Below, one piece after another: positions 49,332-60,345 of a stretch of DNA of 64,000 bases. The position numbers were made by a program, and so were the translations under genes. This DNA comes from Lepeophtheirus salmonis (taxonomy: Eukaryota; Arthropoda; Copepoda; Siphonostomatoida; Caligidae): contig NC_052134.2 of the NCBI RefSeq assembly GCF_016086655.4, positions 36,207,971 through 36,271,970 of the forward strand, in the 5' to 3' direction. The notes under the pieces are model-generated. The model was not told the origin of the DNA, did no database searches, and worked only from the letters and a program-made list of their open reading frames with translations. Positions within the stretch are counted from its first letter, which is position 1; each line of letters starts with the position of its first letter.

Positions 49332-50865
49332 TATATAAATATTTCTTATAAATTAAACCTCAAGTGAATCTTTGCATACGAGTAATGTGATTTTTGCATC
49401 CAATAACTATACATACCTACAACAAAACTTTTTTCTTCTACGAAGGCAATATTATTGTCTTAATTAAGATCTTTCATTATTTGAAAAAAAAGTAAGAATA
49501 GGCAATGTCAAGATTTTTGAAAGCAATTGCAAATTTTCAATTGTTTATTTCTTGTTATATATATATATATGAGTATAATATTGTAAATAAGTGCATAACA
49601 TGCTTACACAATTATATTTTTTTCTTCAAAGAAGTCATAAAGATGTAAGCGAGATTCTGCAAAGGCACCAACTCTCCTCATGCATTCAAATATTATGACA
49701 CAATCAAATAGATTCAATTAGCATCACATTATGGTTATAAAATTTTGTTTTTGTCTTTCAGCTAATGCAAAAGGTGGATATTTATCAAATACCTAAATAT
49801 TGTACTTTAAAAACTACTATCTGCAAGGATGAATTACAAAATGTTAGTTTAAAATTAATTATTTGTATAATGAATTATGATTAAGTATTTTAATTAAAAT
49901 TGATTGTAACAGACTGTCAATTTTACTAACCTCTTTTTTAAAAAACAAAGAATTTTTCTAGTTAAGTTTTGTTCAAATATGTCTTTAAATACTTCATTTT
50001 ATGGCACTGAGCCAGATCATAAATTACGTGGACGTAGATTAGAGTGTCCCTTTTTGAAGTAATCCCCTCTCCCTCCTAAATAAATATCTTATTTCTTGGG
50101 GACAAAAAAACTAACTTTGCAAAAAGCTAGAGGACTTCCAGGGTATTTTCAGCGTCAATAGACAATTTAATAGGAAAAATGGGATTTCTGTACAGAAATA
50201 ACTTCTCAACTTGATTAGAGTGAAGCTATTTCACTTGAGACAACTTTTACGAAAAGTAACTTAGGTAATATTTTATCTTTTCCCAATATTTCAGTAATTA
50301 CTTAATGGAACTGAAATTATAGAGAAGCAGCATTTCTGTGAGCTAATTTAGAAGTCGTATATATTCGAGCAATTGTACTTCTTTTTCTCGAAATAATTAT
50401 GAATGTTTCGAATGTTAAGTTGACATTTATTGAAATTGCAATACAAAATTGATTATTTTTACCTGGATTATCGAATAAATCACTCATAATCAAAACAACC
50501 TCAAGGTACTCGGAAAAATTTATTCGCTCACTTTGATTTAATAAATTTGAAATGCAATCATGTCTGTATAAATTATGTACGTATATCTTTTAGTATAAAC
50601 TATTTCAAATATGAATTGTGTCTTGGTTCAAAACTTTTGTTTATTGACTTGAAGTTCAGCTATAATAATTTTGTCTTGATCTTCAAAGACTCGTAAATAA
50701 GAAAACTTGCTTCACCATTAAGACTACATAAAGTAATATCTAAAAATTAGACTTGGGATTTAGGGTAAACTTATGTTAAAATATTTATTTATTATCGGTT
50801 TCTTCGTTATTTTTATCACTATGTATCATTTTGAATCCTTTACTTTTATTATTGAATTATAATTT
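49332..50865. other. AT-rich DNA, nothing recognised
   Basis: It holds (AT)n at about 49556-49570. No gene or bounded repeat was seen up to the LTR element. Confidence 0.4.
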
Positions 50866-51121
50866 TGTTGCGTCTTGACGAGGGAGAGACACAAGCTTAT
50901 TTATAAGGTGGAGGGATCCAGGATGACCGAGAGAAATGAGGTGAAGGAATGACGTGGAGGAATGAAACTACACTGTTTATAGAATCATGTGTCTTTTTAC
51001 TATACTCTTATATATTTACAAAAGACGAGACTATTTATAACACGTAAAACACAGTACTTATAATACATAGACGAATATACAAGAAGATAAAAACATGTAA
51101 GGAAATATTAAATACATAACA
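50866..51121 (-). repeat. 3' LTR of the compact element
   Basis: It runs TGTTGCGTCTTGACG ... AAATACATAACA on the plus strand. It matches the other LTR except for about 11 differences in its first ~60 bases (minus-strand U5 end) and about 4 in the remaining ~195. Confidence 0.88.
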
Positions 51122-51830
51122 TCACCCCCCAAGCACCAAATCCATGGCGGTGCTTACACAGGTTCCTCTCCATGAACAGCAGCCTATAGATCCGCTCCAT
51201 CCATGTCCAGGCGCGGACAAAACATTCTTCCTTGTACTGCAAAACTTTATCTCCATAGACGTGCCGTGCTCTCAGCACGCGCACCGGAGAAAGGAGGACA
51301 ATACTCCTCATAAAGGTTTTAAGGACCCGAGCACCTTGCTCGTCCCTGGGAGAAATAACATTCACCCTTGTTGAGGTTTTAAGGACCCGAGCACCCTGCT
51401 CGTCCCTGGGAGAAATAACATTCACCCTTGTTGAGGTTTTAAGGACCCGAGCACCCTGCTCGTCCCTGGGAGACATCTTGCTCGATGTACCCTTATCCAA
51501 CTCGGGATGATCCAGAAGAGAGACCGTTCCACATCCATTAACCAATGATGTGAACGGGAGAGTAGGAACAGTAGAGAACCAAAACTGCGTAGGCATAAAT
51601 CCATTTTTAATTATGTGGTCCCTAACCCGGACACACACTTCACTTCTTGAAAGTGACCAAGGTTCTCTTCCTTCCTCCACGAGGCCCAAACATAGGCACA
51701 GTCCATATTGCTCCGCGTTCTGCAGACGATCGAGCGTTCTCCCCATCGACGAAAAAGGGCTACCCAACTCCAATAGGGCTAGCTTCGCCGACGATCCCAC
51801 AGCAGGGAGGTCACGTGATCCTGATCCCAT
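51108..51830 (-). CDS. Hypothetical protein spanning the LTR element interior
   Basis: An open frame of about 240 codons from ATG at 51830 (inside the primer-binding site) runs through the whole interior and stops 14 bases inside the 3' LTR. No start decides itself: the frame is open right up to the LTR edge. The product has no signal peptide, membrane segment, Cys-His knuckle or aspartyl protease motif that I can see. Residues about 120-175 hold a 20-residue repeat, SPRDEQGARVLKTSTRVNVI, 2.7 times. The C-terminal part is rich in Arg, Cys and Trp. Chance openness over some 240 codons at balanced base composition is unlikely, so it is either functional or recently derived from coding sequence. 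It resembles no Gag known to me. Plus-strand frames at 51144-51374 and 51550-51883 overlap it. Confidence 0.45.
   Translation of the reverse strand: MGSGSRDLPAVGSSAKLALLELGSPFSSMGRTLDRLQNAEQYGLCLCLGLVEEGREPWSLSRSEVCVRVRDHIIKNGFMPTQFWFSTVPTLPFTSLVNGCGTVSLLDHPELDKGTSSKMSPRDEQGARVLKTSTRVNVISPRDEQGARVLKTSTRVNVISPRDEQGARVLKTFMRSIVLLSPVRVLRARHVYGDKVLQYKEECFVRAWTWMERIYRLLFMERNLCKHRHGFGAWGVMLCI
51122..51134 (-). other. Polypurine tract
   Basis: The minus strand reads GCTTGGGGGGTGA immediately before TGTTATG of the 3' LTR, the expected place and composition for plus-strand priming. Confidence 0.8.
51314..51473 (-). repeat. 60-bp tandem repeat, 2.7 copies
   Basis: The period is exactly 60 bp (51314-51373, 51374-51433, 51434-51473). 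Units are nearly identical; CACCTTGCTCG in the first differs from CACCCTGCTCG in the others. Because 60 is a multiple of three, the expansion keeps the frame and adds 20 residues per unit. Confidence 0.95.
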
Positions 51831-51841
51831 CCTCGTCGCCA
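51824..51841 (-). promoter_or_regulatory. Primer-binding site for tRNA-Ser(GCU)
   Basis: One base inside the 5' LTR, the minus strand reads TGGCGACGAGGATGGGAT. From established knowledge this is complementary to the 3' end of metazoan tRNA-Ser(GCU) (..ATCCCATCCTCGTCG plus CCA), a primer used by some Ty3/gypsy elements. The match covers about 18 bases. Confidence 0.8.
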
Positions 51842-51842
51842 A

Positions 51843-52097
51843 TGTTGCGTCTTGACGAACGAGAGAGTCAAACTTCTTTATAGTGGGAGAAATCCAGGAT
51901 GACCGAGAGAAATGAGGTAAAGGAATGACGTGGAGGAATGAAACTACACTGTTTATAGAATCATGTGTCTTCTAACTATACTCTAATATATTTACAAAAG
52001 ACGAGACTATTTATAACACGTAAAACACAGTACTTATAATACATAGACGAATATACAAGAAGATAAAAACATGTAAGGAAATATTAAATACATAACA
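51843..52097 (-). repeat. 5' LTR of the compact element
   Basis: It runs TGTTGCGTCTTGACG ... AAATACATAACA, followed by the AATTT duplication at 52098-52102. Transcription would start within this copy and read toward lower coordinates. Confidence 0.88.
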
Positions 52098-52102
52098 AAT
52101 TT

Positions 52103-52768
52103 CTAACAATTTCTGCAATAAAATTTGCAAAGAAAAACAATATTTCTGCTAAATTAAACCTATTAAAACAAAATAAACACCATTGTTTATACTTCAAATA
52201 ACTACTTTGAATAAAAAGCAAAAAAAAAAAAATCTATACGTCATTTATTTCCAAACAAGATCATATAAAAAGTTGAATTTTCTGAGTATTGAAGTACTGC
52301 ACTTGAAATATAATCCATATTTGAAGTTAACATACAATTTGGCAGAGTGGGTTTATTTTGATGGGTTATCTTATGTTGGTAATTATCTATTTTAAACGGA
52401 AAAGTTATCTAATGTTTGGATAAAAGGGTTGAAAATTTTTCCAACGTCAAGTACTACTAGAATTACATACTTTTTTAAATGTTTAATTTTATTGACTTGT
52501 GCAATTAGGTGTTACCAGATAAAATAAAATGACGGATTATAGGATAGTGACAATTTGTGAAAAAATATGTCAATTGTCTTTAATAATAACATAGTTGTAC
52601 TAAAGATAAATCTGTTATTTTTCCAATTTAGTCATGTGTATTTAGCGTTGTATAAGTGCAATCGGCTTACGCTGCGTGGTGTTAAGAAGATAATTTTGTT
52701 GTTAAAAAACTTTTAAGAGAGTTTTGTGATTGTTTGACTCAGTATTGTTTGAGCTTGAGGAGTCAAAG
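52103..52768. other. AT-rich DNA, nothing recognised
   Basis: The open frame at 52183-52395 is low complexity. The part near 52620-52768 may be the 5' flank of the mariner relic that follows. Confidence 0.35.
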
Positions 52769-53082
52769 ATGGAAATGTACAACATCGAAATATGGCAAAT
52801 TTTACATTTTTTTTTTCGATCAATGCGAAAACATAAGCCATATAGTTGAAAATGTGAAGAGTGTTTATGGTACTGATACTGTAACAGCTAATAATACACA
52901 ATTTTGGGGTCGTCTATTCTGTTTCCGTAATTTTGATGTCAAAGATGGAAAACTAATTGTCAAAAATGTGTATAAATGCTATAACGGTAATTATCAAGTC
53001 CGACCGTCATTTAAGCACTGTGTTGATTGCCAAGGAGATCAAAATTAAGAGAAAAGTTAAAAAAACTAAAAACAAAACATAA
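52769..53082 (+). pseudogene. Mariner N-terminal DNA-binding domain relic
   Basis: From ATG at 52769 the frame reads MEMYNIEIWQILHFFF. At a run of T (about 52808-52816) it must shift to continue FDQCENISHIVENVKSVYG, DTVTANNTQFWGRL, then NFDVKDGKLIVKNV (to about 52965). A second shift gives INAITVIIKSDRHLSTVLIA and KEIKIKRK, stopping at 53082. The order YG.D...QFW, F.VKD and DRH.S...IA.E is that of the paired helix-turn-helix domain of mariner transposases related to Mos1 and SETMAR. The usual GRP hinge between the two helix-turn-helix parts is lost. No catalytic domain follows, so this is the binding domain alone, inactive because of two frameshifts. The minus-strand frame at 52713-52901 is a shadow. 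Confidence 0.75.
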
Positions 53083-56000
53083 CAAATAAGGGATATCTTT
53101 TTAATGCACATAATATTTTATACAATTAATAGTTACGAATTTGCTTATTTCTTAACTAGTGTAGCAACAAATGAAAAATTCAAAAGTTTGATTGAGTGAA
53201 CTAAATACTTTTGTTTACTCAAATGAATACATTATTATGTAACTCATAAATACCTAATTATCCTGCATAAATATCTTTAAGTAATGAAGCTCAGTCAAAT
53301 TATTGGGTTTTTTACATAATATATTGAAATATATGTATATATCCGATAGTCGTAATTCAAAATGCAATTGTTGGGTGTGGTTTGTATTGAAGAAACATAG
53401 TTTCATTTTGTAAATGCTCCAATAAATCCCCATGCTAAAAAGTTATCTTTTAACGAAGATAATAAATAATATGTAAATTCAAATCCGGGTGCCATTGGTC
53501 AACGAAACTTATTCTAAAAATAGATATATGAAATTCTTCTATTCATTAAAAATAAAAAGTATTTTTGCATAATATAACCTTTTATAATAAACGTGAAAAA
53601 ACTATTTACGAAGCTATGGTTTGTAGAGCTTAAACTATAATTGTTTATTTTTTGTATTTTGAGACACACCTGTTTGCATTTTTAATTCTTATGCTCAGTA
53701 TTTAAGGCGTAGTTTTGTACTTCAAATATTTTCAAGGCTAGGCTAAAAGCTTAACATAATATAAAATCAAAATTTCATTGCACAATTTTAAATGAAATTG
53801 AAATGAGGAATACAGATATCATAAATTATCAATCCATAAAGTATACACATAGACGTAGGAGATGACAATATTTTAAGGGATAACTTTAGTAGAAACAGAG
53901 TATTTATAATTAATTCAAAACAAATTTGGAACAGACTTTAAAATAAGTAAAAATGGATCTTCCCATATGAAATGCATTTTTAACGTAAAAAAATATATTT
54001 TCTCGAATTCGCCTAATTTGAGAATAAGGAAGTAAGAAAATTGTGCCCATCTCCCCTACTTTTCACCTCCTAAGGGCTATGGGCAGAAAAAATGTTAAAA
54101 ACATACCCATTTTTAGTTGAGAAGTTTCAAAAAAAATATATTTTTCTTCAAATAAACGTAAAAACTAAAGATCTTTCCTCAAAATAGTAACAATAATAAT
54201 ACAATGAAACCATTATGCTTAATGTTTTGATTACATCATCTTGATATTGACTATAATTTCTATTGTATATGTACACATATTTAAGTCAACGCCCAAATTC
54301 CTTTATTGAGTAATAGTTTGTTCTTATTGCTCTGTATCATAGTGTCTGTCAATGCAGTCCAACTTGACTTGAGTCGATGATTTTTTTATTAAACTTAAAT
54401 GATAATACGATTTTCAAATTTGAAAAGTCTAAGTTGATTTTATATTAAGTGGGTGTTGGACGTGAGTGTCTACTTAATTTTGTATCATATTTGTCTCTTT
54501 TTAATTTGTCGACTCGACTCAAATCGATACAATACTTTTCTACATTAGATCAAAAAATCTAAAAAATAAAAGACTGTGTCGTTAACATCATCTAACACAA
54601 ATGTGCTGGGCATTGGATAATTGTCTTGGGATTATTAGGCCTTAAATTTTAAAATGTTTATAGTTAACTCTTTTACATTATTAAAGACAAAATGGTAGAG
54701 CGGATTGTTAACTTTTTGTACACACTAAAACCATTTGGTTTTAATAAGAAATGATGGAGCCATACAAAAAAAGAATTGAAATTTCTGCAGTCATTTCTGC
54801 GAGATTGTAAATATAGGAGACTGTTGGAAAGATTGGTGCCTCTTCCGGGACAATCTACAATATATTCAAGCACTTGGAGGTCGGTCACAACCTTAAACAT
54901 AGTCCCGAGACTGGCTTCTAAAAGTACGAAGTAGAGTAAAAAAGTTTTCTAGAGTTCCCGACTCTGATAGTTGATAATGCATTCACTGATATGTTCCTTT
55001 CATAATATCAAAATTGATTTAAGTTATTATTAAAAAATGAATACTTAATAAATATTGGGGAATTAAAGTTCTTTATTTTATTTAAACTCTATTTCAAGCT
55101 AGTGTTACCCATATATTCGAGAAAAATCCAAAATTATTTCATATTTCCTAAGTATTAAGGTGAAATTATAAATAAATATTCATTTTTTTGTGTATGTTAA
55201 AGATACTTCGTTGGGCTTCATTTTTTGTCAATGAACATAATTTGTGATGTAGTATACATCGTTAAAAACCTTACCTTAAGATAACTTTAAATATTTGTTC
55301 AACTTTTTATTAAATAATTTATATACTTGAAGCTGATATTATACTTTTTTTCTTGCAAATTTCTTGTAAGTCAACCCCCCCAAGAAAAAAAAATCAGGAA
55401 AACATGATCAACGTAGATTGTTGAATTTATGGAGCAAACATAAGATTTATGGTCAATTACTTCAAAATTTATACTTGATGCTAATGAAAACCCCTTAATG
55501 CTGGTAGTTGTTTCTTTTTCTAATTTTTATGCGTACGCACTGCCCACTCAAATACCAAAGGATTGTCTGCAAATATGTGGGTACAAATATTGTGAATGAA
55601 GAAACACAGATCATTAGCCCAAATTATAACCAACGCGGAAGCAAACTGCATTTAATATGAATGTAAGATATGTATCTTTATGTTACATATGTAACAATGC
55701 AAAATATTGTTACATATATCAAATATGCTCTTAATGCGCATGCGTTAACTTGGAAGGTTTTTTTTTGAGATAACGGCTCAAAATCTTTTTAATTGTAGGA
55801 TGTACATAAAAAATATGCAATGTCAGTTGCGACTTACTTTCACTCCACTCCTTCCATGTGCTTTGTATTGATTTTTCAAAATATTTTATTTAAAAATAGA
55901 AGAACACTTAGAAATGTACATACATTCGTTATAATATTTTCAAATACGAGATGACAGTCAACACTTTTATCTATATATAGATGATTTGTAAAAAATATAT

Positions 56001-56530
56001 ATGTATACACATACGCTCACGTTGAAATTTGGATGATATTTGCAATTTCTAAATCATTTTCATATTTCTTTTTTTGCTGAGATTTTTTTTAACACAACTG
56101 CGTTCGTAACAGGAAAACAATTTGTTGATTAAAACAACATTTAGAAATAAAAAATCTTTTTCACAAGGAGATATTCTTTCTCCTTGTCTTTTTTTTCTCA
56201 AAAAAAAAAAAAAGTAAAGAAAGAAGACTTGAAATCCGCTGATAGACAAATAATAGCGTTATTACTCCACGAGTGCCACTCTTTTTTCTAATGATTGGGA
56301 CAGTTATGTCATAGGAAAATATAAATTAGAGTTCTGCCTTGACCATTTATTTTCAGTGATAAGCAACTTTTTTAAGAAGGTGATGAATGATGACAATGAT
56401 TTTTCTTTGCTAGAGGATATTTTACTTAGTTATCTTAAAATTCGTTTATGAACTTCATTATGAAAATGCTCAAAATGTCTTATAATAATAAGTTCAACAT
56501 ATATCCTATTTTTATTACTTCCCTTAAAGA
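53083..56530. other. AT-rich DNA, nothing recognised
   Basis: Patches of GACTTGAGTCGATG (near 54367) and GACTCGACTCAAATCGAT (near 54511) hint at a decayed GACTC-rich repeat. The minus-strand frame at 54673-54900 is unassigned. Confidence 0.35.
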
Positions 56531-56851
56531 TCACTGGTCTGGAGGGGAAGTTTTATTAAACATAAACGATTGTTTAGTACAATAATTTTGAATGCATTCA
56601 AAAATCAGCCTTTTTTGTAGAAATGAATTTAAACTATTTAGTATATTTATACTTCCCTTAAATAGAGAGGACCACAAGTATTGTTTTGCCCAAGTGCAGT
56701 TACATAATTCCTCCCTCGTAGTTACAATACTGTAACTATCTATGCCAGTTCTTATTTTGTTATTAGGGCACATTAACAAATCCCTCGGCCACATAGGGCA
56801 AGGATTAAAGTATAAAACTATGTCTAACCTTGTAGGGAAGGGGGCAGTCAA
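56531..56851 (-). CDS. Hypothetical open frame, possibly retroelement-derived
   Basis: A 106-codon minus-strand frame from ATG at 56851 has better amino-acid balance than most frames here. Residues 17-60 include CPMWPRDLLMCPNNK and SIVTTREELCNCTW, with four Cys. The layout recalls Cys-rich ectodomain-like segments of some invertebrate retroelement open frames, but I cannot name a family. No start context, splice site or terminal repeat supports it. It may be the relic of a longer element or chance. Confidence 0.22.
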   Translation of the reverse strand: MTAPFPTRLDIVLYFNPCPMWPRDLLMCPNNKIRTGIDSYSIVTTREELCNCTWAKQYLWSSLFKGSINILNSLNSFLQKRLIFECIQNYCTKQSFMFNKTSPPDQ

Positions 56852-57742
56852 CTCAAAACTACGTAGACCTCGATAATATGTTAAGGTGCAAAGGATGTCG
56901 TCATTGGGAAAAAGGACTACAAACCTGAAAAATGGAAAAATGATCCACCTTCTCTAAAGAAAAAATCAATTCAATAAATATTTGTTTCCACAATGGATGA
57001 AACTATTTCAAATGGCCACTAGATGTCCTTTACAAAAAGTTTAAAAATAAAATAGTACATTATCTTTTCTAATATAATGCAACAAAAAAACAAAAAAAAT
57101 TGGTCGTTTTAGGGTAGGGTTAACGAAAAGAACGACGCAGGCCCACATGGGGAGAATAAGGTGGGTGGGGGGCATTAAAAATTTGAAAAAAGAACCGTAT
57201 GGTTTATGAATGCCCCCTCATACAAATCTTTAAACTTCTGAAGCTTCTCCATCTCCAACAGTTCCCAATACTGTCATATACTGCTAAAGTCTCCTTATAT
57301 ACCTACTGATTCCCAAGATTTGAACTTGATTCAAAGTTTCACAACATCTAATTTTCATTTTGTCTAACAGAAACCATAGATCAATCAGAAAAATAATGGT
57401 TTTCTTCTTGTTCCATTGTAATCCTAATAGTTTCCAAATTTGAAAAAAAAAGTGATGAGATAGTTTCAATCTTTTCGATAAACAAAGGAGTTAGCTTGCT
57501 TCAATGCAAATTATAAATAACAAATATAAATGAAACATATGTTTATATCTCTTTTTCTAGCTTTATTTCTTCACTTTATTGAAGTAACCCTTTGTCAAAG
57601 CGGCCATGTACAATTTAAATACGTAAGTTTTTGAGATTTTATGCCCCCCCTTCTACGCATGTTCGGTACACATTTTTGTACCTCCCTTTCTTACAAAATA
57701 TGAATAATATCTTGTGTTACCAATTTCAAACCCCCCCTTACA
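56852..57742. other. Mixed AT-rich DNA, nothing recognised
   Basis: A G-rich patch (57110-57175) is unassigned. The minus-strand frame at 57284-57469 lacks motifs. Confidence 0.35.
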
Positions 57743-58181
57743 GTTATAAATCCTAAGTATCTGTTACAGTGGGAGTTTTTGTTGTTGTTGAGAACCTGAT
57801 CAGTGTTTTTTTTTATAGTTGTTATCATTATTTTTTCATTCTTGAGGGGAGACCATCTAAGTATAAAGTGTAACCACGGATGTGTGCTCATAAATGACGG
57901 AGAGTTACGCTAAGGTTTTGTTGGGTATTTATAAGTGTAAATTCCTGTTGGGTGCAGAGTAGAATTGAGGATCCAAAACAAAGTAATTTTTGATGTCTCC
58001 TTGATGGATACGGAGTGAGACTTGTTTAATTTCCTTAATCTCACAGCTACTTGAAATATATTGAAATGGAACGCTTTGATAGATAAGGTACTCTCCTCTC
58101 AAATACTCTTCAAATTGTCAGGTTTACCATGTTAATTTTGGGTTATTTTTTACTAAACAAAATGTTTACAATTTACAATCC
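57743..58181 (+). repeat. ~430-bp dispersed repeat, copy A
   Basis: Ordered landmarks are AGTTATAAATCCTAAG, GAGAACCTGATCAGTG, GGGAGACCATCTAAGTATAA, AATGACGGAGAGTTACGC, TAAGTGTAAATTCCTGTTGG, GAGTAGAATTGAGGATCC, GATACGGAG, CTCAAATACTCTTCAAATTG and TTTACAATTTACAATCC. Copy C at 60.3 kb shares them along its full length. Copies at 7.1, 45.5 and 62.3 kb share parts in inverse orientation. No open frame, paired ends or tRNA-like promoter boxes were seen, so it may be an LTR-like or SINE-like unit. Class unknown. Confidence 0.6.
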
Positions 58182-58439
58182 AACCCCTCCTCGTATATAG
58201 GCATATAATTTGTGTATTCCTCAAATCATGTCTACAAACTGCTTTAAAGAGGTGACCATTTTATATCATACGGAGAGCTTCACTGATGCCTTTATTGTAG
58301 CAACTGTATTTCTTGGTTCCCAAGACTCTAACATAGATGAATGAATAGAGATATAAACACTTAGCATTTTTTGGCTTAGTATTTACAACTTTATTCTATT
58401 TGTATCGGTAAATATTTATCTAATCAACAGATTTAATCA

Positions 58440-58670
58440 TCATGCCAAAATAAAATAAAATTAGTACAATTGAGGATCAACCTCGAATAAATGACTGCTT
58501 ATGTTCTTGTTCATTTCCTTCCTCCAACATGTCATAGGTGCCTGTAGCTGATTTAATGAAACATCAGGACAGCTATGCTTTTCCCCTCCCAAACATTCTT
58601 CAAAATCACAGAGTTACCATATGAATTTTCTGTTTTTTAACATATCAATGGTTGTATTGCACAAATGAAT
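58440..58670 (+). repeat. ~430-bp dispersed repeat, 3' half (copy B)
   Basis: CAATTGAGGATCAACCTCG, TATGTTCTTGTTCATTTCC, TTCCTCCAACATG, CCTCCCAAACATTCTTC and GTTACCATATGAATTTTC match the second half of copies A and C. The first half is missing. Confidence 0.5.
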
Positions 58671-60345
58671 TAGTTAATATTTCTCAAATGTATAGTTTTT
58701 ATGTAAATAAATTACAAATAATTTATGGTAATTGAATTAATAGCTCTGAAGATCTAGAATTATTTTATTGTTTAACGGCAGGAAATACCAAAAAATCTCC
58801 ATAACTTATATACATTAATTTTCCATCATATATTATAATAGTTGTGTTCTACTACCAAGATTTTTGAACTGAAAAAAAAAAACTGGTATAAAAATTGGTT
58901 TTGGTATTTCAATACTTTTTTTGATGGAAAATATATTTAAAAGAAAAAAGTTAGTCACATGCACAAACTGGTATGTCTGTACGATTTTTTTTTCTGTGGC
59001 ATTTGGCAGAGGATGGGGAGGGCTAGTTGTTCTGAAATTTTATAACTTTTTTAACAATTTTCATTATTGCTTTTTATAAAGGACATTTTGAGGTTACATC
59101 TTCTCATATTGATTTAACTTTATGATGTTGAAAGTACTGATTCCAATATTAATTCAATATAGTACCGTTTTAAATGTGGTAACACTTATAGCTCTATAGT
59201 ACCGGTACACCGAACAACACTAGGCTCTAACAAATTAATTAATCTCAAATTCTGATATTAATTTCATTAACTGAAATGCTGTATCAGCTAACTAGATATA
59301 AACATTATTTTTGCCTAATTTAGAGAGGGATCGTCGAGTAACGAATACATAGAATTATAGCCTGAAACAATAATAAGTTCTCCAATATGTAGATATATAT
59401 TGCCTATATAATAAATTCATGGAGTAAAACAAAAATATGTATTTTAAAATACATACATATACAAGTATGTATGAATCCGGCTTGGATTAACCTCCATTTC
59501 TGTTACATAAAGTTCAATAAACTACACACTCGTAGTTGTAGATGGAAGGTTACTCATTAGATAGATGAGGAGAAGATATGATGCTCAAAGACTTATTGCT
59601 TTATTGTAATTTTGACATAAATTTTGATTGTTGTTGTGAATCTTTTCATTATATTCGTTTTTTATTGCATAATAAGTAATCCAATATAACAGGTCATCAT
59701 AGGCTTTCCTTTAAATAAAGCAGGCTGTGAATTAAACATAACTTGTTGAGTTTTGTGTTTAATAATTGTCTATCTGAAAAGTGAAAAATTATGATGGGAT
59801 CAATTTATAAGTATATTTTCTATATAGGTAAGTATTGTTGTATAGGTAATATTTTGTTGACAACTTCTAAAACTCTCTCATCTTACATAATTTTCCTCTA
59901 AGTTATTATATTATATGTACTTAAATTTACTAATTGAATTCGCTCAGTAAAATAGTAAGTAATTTTTACTGTTATACATACCAAGACCAGCTTACTGTAC
60001 GAAATACTATTTTTCTTAATTGAGACTTAAGTAAAGTATAGCTTATTCATTCAATGCTTTTTGTTGTAAAATGCAACATACAAAAAAACCTTTTCAAATA
60101 ATTTAAGAAAAACGTGTCAAATTACATCTTTTCTTACATCTAACACAACACTGTTGGTAATTGTGAGCAGATATTAGCATGGTTTGCATCAGCATATATG
60201 TTAAGTATGTAATTATTAATTTGAAAAAAGAATCAAAAATACTTCTTTTTCTTGTTATATTACATATATTGTCACTAGATAAGATTATTTTTAAGAAAAA
60301 AAGCAGCTGTTAAGGCTTAAGGAGTCTTCATTATAGTCGAAATAG
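58671..60345. other. AT-rich DNA, nothing recognised
   Basis: It lies between repeat copies B and C. AGTACCGGTACACCG near 59201 recalls the GTACCG patch at 46.15-46.23 kb. No gene was seen. Confidence 0.35.

Larger units (their letters stand above)
50866..52097 (-). mobile_element. Compact non-autonomous LTR retrotransposon (TRIM-like)
   Basis: Two direct repeats of 256 and 255 bp flank a 721-bp interior. The unit is flanked by AATTT on both sides (50861-50865 and 52098-52102), a perfect 5-bp duplication. The LTRs have TG...CA ends. Read on the minus strand, the order is 5' LTR, primer-binding site, interior, polypurine tract, 3' LTR. The interior is much richer in G+C than the host DNA. It has no recognisable Gag, protease, reverse transcriptase, RNase H or integrase, so movement would need proteins from a relative, probably Ty3/gypsy-like given the tRNA-Ser primer. 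At 1.23 kb it fits the TRIM size class, but unlike a typical TRIM its interior is one long open frame. Confidence 0.88.

Noticed and set aside
51550..51883. Plus-strand frames of 78 and 101 codons in the LTR element
   Set aside because: Primer-binding site and polypurine tract show that the element reads on the minus strand, and the longer frame is also on that strand.
52713..52901. Minus-strand 62-codon frame
   Set aside because: Shadow of the plus-strand mariner DNA-binding domain.
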